From positions 1-10,428 of the forward strand of contig JAUIEY010000050.1 of assembly GCA_030429685.1 (NCBI GenBank): a stretch of 10,428 nt of DNA, read 5' to 3'. Every line of letters starts with the position of its first letter. The stretch's first letter is position 1. Of the stretch, positions 6,496 to 10,428 are shown piece by piece. The stretch is from Gammaproteobacteria bacterium (GTDB taxonomy: Bacteria > Pseudomonadota > Gammaproteobacteria > Steroidobacterales > GCA-2729495). A model generated the notes under the pieces. The model saw only the letters and a program-made list of their open reading frames with translations. It searched no databases and was not told where the DNA came from. The position numbers and the translations under genes were made by a program.

Positions 6496-7099
6496 TGCGC
6501 AACAAGCCAACCACAACGCCCTCGATCACCATGTGCTGCTGATCAAGGTCAACTTCTATCGGTTTGAATTCTTCGTTCTCCGGCAGCAACCAGACGGTAC
6601 GCCCTTCCTGCCGGTAACGCTTGACGGTGACCTCATCTTCGAGGCGGGCCACGATAATCTGTCGGTTACGCACTTCCGGGGTGCGATGCACTGCCACCAG
6701 ATCACCGTCGAGTATGCCGGCGTCCCGCATGCTCATGCCCTGGACCCGCAGCAGATAATGCGGCGCCGGATGGAACATCGACGGATCGATACGCACATGA
6801 TCCTCGATGTTTTCCTCGGCCAGGATGGGATTACCGGCAGCCACACGCCCGACCAGCGGCAGACCCAGCTGCAGTTGCTCTTTGAGCACGTCCTTGAGCT
6901 GTATGCCCCGCGAGGCGCCGGGGATCAGCTCAATGGCACCCTTGCGCTGCAAGGCCCGCAGGTGCTCTTCGGCGGCATTCGGTGAACGGAAACCCAGCTC
7001 GGCGGCAATCTCGGCGCGAGTCGGCGGCATGCCCGAGGCATCGATACAACTGCGGATGAACTCAAGAATCTGGGACTGGCGTGGGGTCAGCTCGGACAT
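6473..7099 (-). CDS. lexA: SOS repressor LexA
   Basis: LexA represses DNA-damage genes and self-cleaves when stimulated by RecA filaments on single-stranded DNA. At 208 residues it matches E. coli LexA (202) closely. The N-terminal winged helix-turn-helix contains GMPPTRAEIAAELGF and RSPNAAEEHL, near-identical to E. coli in the DNA-reading helix, which fits the E. coli-type operators upstream. The cleavage site is Ala88-Gly89 in GRVAAG, and the catalytic pair is Ser123 (GMSM) and Lys160 (TVKRY), each shifted by four from the E. coli positions. The start ATG at 7099 matches the family start (MSELTPRQ). It heads the imuA-imuB-dnaE2 operon. This is a canonical LexA by sequence, unlike the divergent LexA2 that accompanies the same cassette in some pseudomonads. 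Confidence 0.98.
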   Translation of the reverse strand: MSELTPRQSQILEFIRSCIDASGMPPTRAEIAAELGFRSPNAAEEHLRALQRKGAIELIPGASRGIQLKDVLKEQLQLGLPLVGRVAAGNPILAEENIEDHVRIDPSMFHPAPHYLLRVQGMSMRDAGILDGDLVAVHRTPEVRNRQIIVARLEDEVTVKRYRQEGRTVWLLPENEEFKPIEVDLDQQHMVIEGVVVGLLRNGMPLKH

Positions 7100-7108
7100 G
7101 TCAGAAAC

Positions 7109-7124
7109 CTGTATGTATAAACAG
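7109..7124 (-). promoter_or_regulatory. LexA box 1 (SOS operator)
   Basis: CTGTATGTATAAACAG is a perfect CTGT-N8-ACAG SOS box with an AT-rich centre. It lies 9 bp upstream of the lexA start codon and just downstream of the predicted -10, so bound LexA would block initiation. Confidence 0.95.
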
Positions 7125-7126
7125 GT

Positions 7127-7142
7127 ATGTGATTATATACAG
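7127..7142 (-). promoter_or_regulatory. LexA box 2 (one mismatch)
   Basis: ATGT-GATTATAT-ACAG differs from CTGT-N8-ACAG at one position and starts 18 bp from the start of box 1. It covers the predicted -10 of lexA. Two tandem boxes are also found at E. coli lexA, which makes a second operator plausible here. Confidence 0.65.
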
Positions 7143-7159
7143 CTAACTCCGGCTTGCAA
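7132..7159 (-). promoter_or_regulatory. Sigma-70 promoter of lexA-imuA-imuB-dnaE2
   Basis: On the minus strand, -35 TTGCAA (7159-7154) is followed after 16 bp by a perfect -10 TATAAT (7137-7132). Transcription should start near 7125, between the two LexA boxes. The overlap of -10 with box 2 and of the start region with box 1 supports direct LexA repression of the whole operon. Confidence 0.8.
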
Positions 7160-7231
7160 GCATGCTGGTGAAAAAACCCCTGAAACAGCAAAATGTCTTT
7201 TGGTAGCAAGGTTTTCAGCGGTTATCACGTA

Positions 7232-7260
7232 TTGCCATTTAACAATATTTACTCCATTAT
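7232..7260 (+). promoter_or_regulatory. Promoter of the lipoprotein gene
   Basis: TTGCCA (7232-7237), a 17-bp spacer and CATTAT (7255-7260) form a good sigma-70 match. The predicted start near 7267 leaves a leader of about 60 nt. It diverges from the lexA promoter within the 229-bp gap, which holds no other gene. Confidence 0.6.
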
Positions 7261-7270
7261 CCGCTGTAAG

Positions 7271-7294
7271 CGCCAGAGGGGAGCCTCCTTGGCG
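7271..7294 (+). other. Stem-loop at the predicted 5' end of the lipoprotein mRNA
   Basis: CGCCA-g-AGG pairs with CCTTGGCG around a short loop, one base bulged. It lies within a few nucleotides of the predicted transcript start. 5'-terminal stem-loops are known to stabilise some abundant outer-membrane mRNAs, so it may raise mRNA lifetime. No experimental support is visible here. Confidence 0.4.
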
Positions 7295-7328
7295 ATTGCT
7301 GATCAATAAAACCCACTGAGGAATAGCA

Positions 7329-7628
7329 ATGAACCACAAAGTTCAAACTGCCGCTAAGGCAACCGCCGTCACTCTGGCCCTGGTTATCCTGTCGGGCTGT
7401 GCCGCCAATGGCCGCATTGACGCCCTGGAAGAAAAGGTCAGTCTGCTGGAGCAGGAAGTCGCTGCTGCTAAATCCAGCGCTGCCAGTGCTGCTGCAGCCC
7501 AGCGCACCGCCGAATCGGCCCGTGCTTCTGCAGACGCCGCACTGAAGGCCGCCAACGACTCACAGGCCTGCTGTGACGCGACCAACGAAAAAATTGATCG
7601 TATGTTCCAGCGCAGCCAGAGCAAGTAA
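7329..7628 (+). CDS. OprI/Lpp-like alanine-zipper outer-membrane lipoprotein (99 aa)
   Basis: This is a small structural lipoprotein. The signal peptide has a basic start (MNHK) and the lipobox LSGC, giving a lipidated Cys24 after cleavage. There is no Asp at +2 (Ala-Ala), so sorting to the outer membrane is expected. Residues 30-47 form a leucine/isoleucine heptad stretch, and residues 45-75 are rich in Ala and Ser, the alanine-zipper pattern of OprI and Lpp-type coiled-coil trimers. The C-terminus DRMFQRSQSK resembles that of OprI and ends in Lys, the residue that Lpp uses for covalent linkage to peptidoglycan. GAGGA (7318-7322) lies 6 nt before the ATG. A vicinal cysteine pair (81-82) is unusual. 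The gene is monocistronic, with its own promoter and terminator, and faces an L,D-transpeptidase gene. Confidence 0.88.
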   Translation: MNHKVQTAAKATAVTLALVILSGCAANGRIDALEEKVSLLEQEVAAAKSSAASAAAAQRTAESARASADAALKAANDSQACCDATNEKIDRMFQRSQSK

Positions 7629-7657
7629 GCTCTGCCAGCCTGAAGGGCTTCAGCCCG

Positions 7658-7691
7658 AAAAAGCCGCGGTTTCAGCCGCGGCTTTTTTTTT
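7658..7691 (+). terminator. Rho-independent terminator of the lipoprotein gene, probably bidirectional
   Basis: AAAAAGCCGCGG pairs perfectly with CCGCGGCTTTTT around a 6-nt loop and runs into nine T residues. It ends the lipoprotein transcript. On the opposite strand the same stem is followed by five T residues, so it can also end the convergent L,D-transpeptidase transcript, whose stop codon lies in the loop. Confidence 0.92.
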
Positions 7692-8631
7692 GCCCGTCTG
7701 CAGGAGCTTCAGCAGTGGCGACGGCCTGCCCCACCCTGACCGGTATGCCGCGTTGCTCGCGGAACACCCGGTTAATGAGATCCCAGTCGGCATCGGCTGC
7801 CCGCTCACGGGTGGCATGCACAAACTCCTCGGTCAGCACTGTCATGCTGGCGGGATCATCCGTGCCAACTGCTTCCAGCGGCGGATGCACTTCCAGATAC
7901 AAGTCGTCGCCGGACCAGCCGAACTTGACCGGCTGATTGACGATCTGCACCGGCATGTCCACCGCTGTACGCGGGAACAACCAGGCAATGTCTTCGGGAA
8001 ACAGCCGGATGCAACCATGCGTAACGCGCATGCCGACACCGGCCGGACGATTGGTGCCGTGAATCAGGTAACCCGGTAAAGCCAGCCGCAACGCATAATC
8101 GCCCAGCGGATTGTCCGGCCCCGGCGGCACCACCCGCGGCAACTGCCTGCCATCGGCAGCGTATTCATCACGCACCGACTGCGGCGGATACCAGCTTGGC
8201 CGCTCCACCCGCGAGACAATACGCGTGCGCCCCAGCGGCGTGGCCCAGTCCATCCGGCCGATACTGGCCGGCAGCGTTGCCACAAACGACTGCCCGTCTA
8301 CCCGGTAGAAAAAATACACCCGGTACTCGGCAATGTTGACCACCAGCCCCTGCTGCTCGGCCCGCGGAAGCACAAAAGCCGTCGGCAACACCACAGCGGT
8401 ACCTTCACCCGGCAGCCACGGATCGACACCCGGGTTGGCGCGGCGCAACTCTTCATAGCCGAGGCTGTGACTGCGGCCGATATCCACCAGCGTGTCTTCG
8501 TAGCGGCTGGTAAAACTGGCCAGCGCGCCGATGACATTCGTGCCTTCGGCAAGCGCATGCACATTGCCCGCCAGGCTCGCCACGCTCCAGCAACCGGCCA
8601 GTAAGCCCAATAAAAATTTCTGCAGCACCAT
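7672..8631 (-). CDS. Periplasmic L,D-transpeptidase (YkuD family) with LysM-like domain
   Basis: YkuD enzymes acylate on a catalytic Cys to form 3-3 cross-links in peptidoglycan, or attach Braun-type lipoprotein to it. From the ATG at 8631 (319 aa) there is a hydrophobic signal segment (residues 5-22), a LysM-like region (about 45-90, LGYEELRRANPGVDPWLPGEG), then the YkuD domain beginning near LVVNIAEYRVYFF. The active site is complete: His191 in HGT, and THGCIRL with His205, Cys207 and Arg209. The order of domains resembles E. coli ErfK/YbiS/YcfS/YnhG. The frame extends to 8691, but that would overlap the upstream transporter by 47 nt and put 20 polar residues before the signal segment. An LAGC at 11-14 could be read as a lipobox but leaves a very short signal. 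It starts 13 bp after the transporter stop. Confidence 0.93.
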   Translation of the reverse strand: MVLQKFLLGLLAGCWSVASLAGNVHALAEGTNVIGALASFTSRYEDTLVDIGRSHSLGYEELRRANPGVDPWLPGEGTAVVLPTAFVLPRAEQQGLVVNIAEYRVYFFYRVDGQSFVATLPASIGRMDWATPLGRTRIVSRVERPSWYPPQSVRDEYAADGRQLPRVVPPGPDNPLGDYALRLALPGYLIHGTNRPAGVGMRVTHGCIRLFPEDIAWLFPRTAVDMPVQIVNQPVKFGWSGDDLYLEVHPPLEAVGTDDPASMTVLTEEFVHATRERAADADWDLINRVFREQRGIPVRVGQAVATAEAPADGQKKSRG

Positions 8632-8644
8632 GTTCAGTTTCGCG

Positions 8645-10159
8645 TTAGCGCTCAATCCCGAGTACCGGTATGAGTATCGCATAGGCGGCAAACGTGATCA
8701 GCGTGATAGCGGCCAGGTTCAGCCACAGGCCGGCCCTGCACATCTGCGCCACGCGCAGATAGCCGGACCCGAATACAATGGCATTGGGCGGCGTAGCCAC
8801 CGGCAGCATGAACGCACAACTGGCCGCAAAGGTCGCCGGCAGCACCAGCAACAGCGGCGGCAGTTGCATGCCGATAGCGGCTGCGTACAGCAGCGGAATC
8901 AGCGTGGCCGTAGTCGCCGTATTGCTGGTCAGTTCCGTCAGAAACACCACGGCGGCCGTAACAGTCAGAATAACCAGCCACAGCGGCCAGCCCCGCAGGG
9001 TTCCGACCTGTTCGCCCAGGTAAGTGCTGAAACCCGTTTCAACCAGAGCAGCAGCCAGCGCCAACCCGCCGCCGAACAGCAGCAACAGCCCCCATGGCAG
9101 CCGCAGTGCAGTCGGCCAGTCCATCAGAAATTCACCGCGGCGGAAATTGGCCGGCAGCAAAAACAACAACACGGCTGCGCCAATGGCGATACCGGAGTCC
9201 GTCAGACCTGCCAGCGGACGCGTGTCGCCCCACTGCCAGGCATTCAGCAACGGGCGAGTGATCCACGCCAGGGCCGTCAGGCCGAAAACCAGCAGGGTCA
9301 GCTTTTCAGCCCTTCCCATCGTCGGCAGCTTGTCACGCTCCTTGCTGAGCATGCTGTCAACGCCGGGAATTTTTGCCACCTGCAACGGATAGACCAGACG
9401 CGTCAGCACCAACCAGGTAAGCGGCACAAACAGCAGTACCAGCGGCACCGCGAAAGTCATCCAGTCGAGGAAACCGATTTGCTGCCCGGTCTGATCGCGC
9501 AGGAACGAAACGGTGAAAACATTCGGCGCCGTGCCCACAATCGTGCCCATACCGCCTATCGATGAGGCATAGGCGATACCGAGCAGCAGGCACAGCGAAA
9601 ACGCGCTGTCAGCTTTGCCGTCGCGCAAATCATTCATGGGCAGCATACGAATCACACTGACAGCAACCGGCAACAACATAATTGTACTAGCGGTGTTGGT
9701 GACCCACATGCTCAGCAGTGCGGCCACCGCCATAAAGGCAGCAATGATCATGCGCGGGCTGGCACCGACGGCGGCCAGCACATTGAGCGCCAGTCGCCGG
9801 TGCAGGTCCCAGCGCTCCAGCGCCAGCGCCAGCACGAAGCCGCCGAGAAACAGAAAAATGATTTCATGGCCGTAAGCGGCTGCCGCGGTGTGCACATCGG
9901 TCACAGCGAACAGCGGAAATAGCACCAGCGGCAGCAATGCGGTCACGTATACCGGTATGGCCTCGGTCATCCACCAGCAGGCCATCAGCACGCCAATGGC
10001 AGCAGCAGCCCGCGCGGCCGGCTGCAGCAGCATAATGTTGTTGTCGGCTGCAACGTAGCGTTCGGGCAGCAACAAAAACACCAGCACAGCCATGCAGGGC
10101 CCGAGAAACAAGCCGACCCGGGCTGCGGTTGACGGCGGATTATTCTGTGTGACGACCAA
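8645..10159 (-). CDS. DASS (SLC13) family anion:sodium symporter
   Basis: This is an inner-membrane transporter of about 504 residues with many hydrophobic segments, of the divalent anion:sodium symporter family that takes up dicarboxylates such as succinate or malate, or sulfate in some members. Diagnostic blocks are WWMTEAIPVYVTALLPLVLFP (62-82), IFLFLGGFVLALALERWDLHRR, MWVTNTAST (151-159), LTSNTATTATLIP (410-422) and the C-terminal TPPNAIVFGSGY signature. The second substrate-site motif is SNT (412-414); the first reads TNT (154-156), a conservative change. The substrate cannot be told from sequence alone. The start is probably TTG at 10159 because no ATG or GTG lies before the first membrane segment, but this is uncertain. 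It lies 33 bp downstream of the FabH-like gene and 13 bp upstream of the L,D-transpeptidase, so the three may be co-transcribed. Confidence 0.92.
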   Translation of the reverse strand: MVVTQNNPPSTAARVGLFLGPCMAVLVFLLLPERYVAADNNIMLLQPAARAAAAIGVLMACWWMTEAIPVYVTALLPLVLFPLFAVTDVHTAAAAYGHEIIFLFLGGFVLALALERWDLHRRLALNVLAAVGASPRMIIAAFMAVAALLSMWVTNTASTIMLLPVAVSVIRMLPMNDLRDGKADSAFSLCLLLGIAYASSIGGMGTIVGTAPNVFTVSFLRDQTGQQIGFLDWMTFAVPLVLLFVPLTWLVLTRLVYPLQVAKIPGVDSMLSKERDKLPTMGRAEKLTLLVFGLTALAWITRPLLNAWQWGDTRPLAGLTDSGIAIGAAVLLFLLPANFRRGEFLMDWPTALRLPWGLLLLFGGGLALAAALVETGFSTYLGEQVGTLRGWPLWLVILTVTAAVVFLTELTSNTATTATLIPLLYAAAIGMQLPPLLLVLPATFAASCAFMLPVATPPNAIVFGSGYLRVAQMCRAGLWLNLAAITLITFAAYAILIPVLGIER

Positions 10160-10192
10160 AATATTGCCCGTGACGCTTGCCGGCCGCAGCGA

Positions 10193-10428
10193 TCAATATC
10201 GCAATAAAGCCGAGCCCCACGTCAGACCACCGCCGAAAGTTGCAAACAACAGCGTCTGGCCGCGCTGAATGCGCCCGTCCCGTACTGCGACATCAAGCGC
10301 CATCGGGATCGACGCAGCCGATGTGTTGCCATATTCCTGCAGAGTAAGAACCACTTTCTCCATCGGCACGCCGACACGTTTGCTGAGCGCCTGAATGATA
10401 CGAATATTGGCCTGATGCGGCACCACCC
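10193..10428 (-). CDS. fabH: 3-oxoacyl-ACP synthase III (FabH-like), C-terminal part
   Basis: Ketoacyl-ACP synthase III condenses an acyl-CoA with malonyl-ACP to start fatty-acid synthesis. Only the last 78 or so residues are in the window; the gene continues past the right edge, and the GTG at 10426 is internal. The catalytic His lies in VPHQANIRII and the catalytic Asn in YGNTSAASIPMAL, followed by the terminal FGGGLTWGSALLRY typical of FabH. The nucleophilic Cys would be upstream. The next gene is a transporter and not fabD or fabG, so this copy probably lies outside the main fab operon and may be a second FabH or a dedicated enzyme of another acyl pathway. Confidence 0.92.
   Translation of the reverse strand, partial: VVPHQANIRIIQALSKRVGVPMEKVVLTLQEYGNTSAASIPMALDVAVRDGRIQRGQTLLFATFGGGLTWGSALLRY

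Noticed and set aside
8531..9565. Long open frame (344 codons) on the plus strand opposite the transporter and transpeptidase
   Set aside because: It is antisense to two clearly recognised genes, is rich in Gln, Arg and His as expected from a GC-rich shadow frame, and has no recognisable domain.

Overview
The window is GC-rich bacterial DNA with dense genes, short gaps and several overlapping starts and stops. An E. coli-type LexA with a CTGT-N8-ACAG operator, a GspF fragment, an OprI/Lpp-like alanine-zipper lipoprotein and a periplasmic YkuD L,D-transpeptidase together point to a gammaproteobacterium, possibly marine. I cannot place it more precisely.

Layout, left to right. (1) 1-698 (+): the C-terminal part of the type II secretion inner-membrane protein GspF, cut by the window edge and not followed by gspG. 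(2) 699-906: a gap with a possible promoter, then a small, very acidic protein of unknown function (907-1272, +). (3) 1293-7099 (-): an SOS mutagenesis operon in the order lexA, imuA, imuB, dnaE2 (imuC), read right to left. imuA overlaps the end of lexA, imuB overlaps imuA by 7 nt, and dnaE2 overlaps imuB by 4 nt. A promoter with one perfect and one near-perfect LexA box lies upstream of lexA, so LexA should repress itself and the mutasome until RecA-stimulated self-cleavage. (4) 7329-7628 (+): a small OprI/Lpp-like lipoprotein with its own promoter and a strong terminator. (5) 7672-10428 (-): an L,D-transpeptidase convergent with the lipoprotein, a DASS (SLC13) anion transporter, and the C-terminal end of a FabH-like ketoacyl-ACP synthase III, all on one strand with short gaps.

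How they work together: LexA, ImuA, ImuB and DnaE2 form the known inducible translesion mutasome. ImuB is a catalytically dead Y-family adaptor, DnaE2 is the error-prone polymerase, and ImuA is a RecA-like accessory protein. The lipoprotein and the L,D-transpeptidase are a plausible substrate/enzyme pair for tethering the outer membrane to peptidoglycan.

I do not see a wholly new system. The most unusual signals lie inside the mutasome genes. imuB carries an in-frame 24-bp coding minisatellite that multiplies a QRPL peptide resembling a sliding-clamp-binding motif. imuB also has an odd N-terminal layout. imuB and dnaE2 each contain an isolated patch of about 60 bp that is strongly AT-rich. 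A strong Shine-Dalgarno sequence at the lexA/imuA junction has no ordinary start codon after it.
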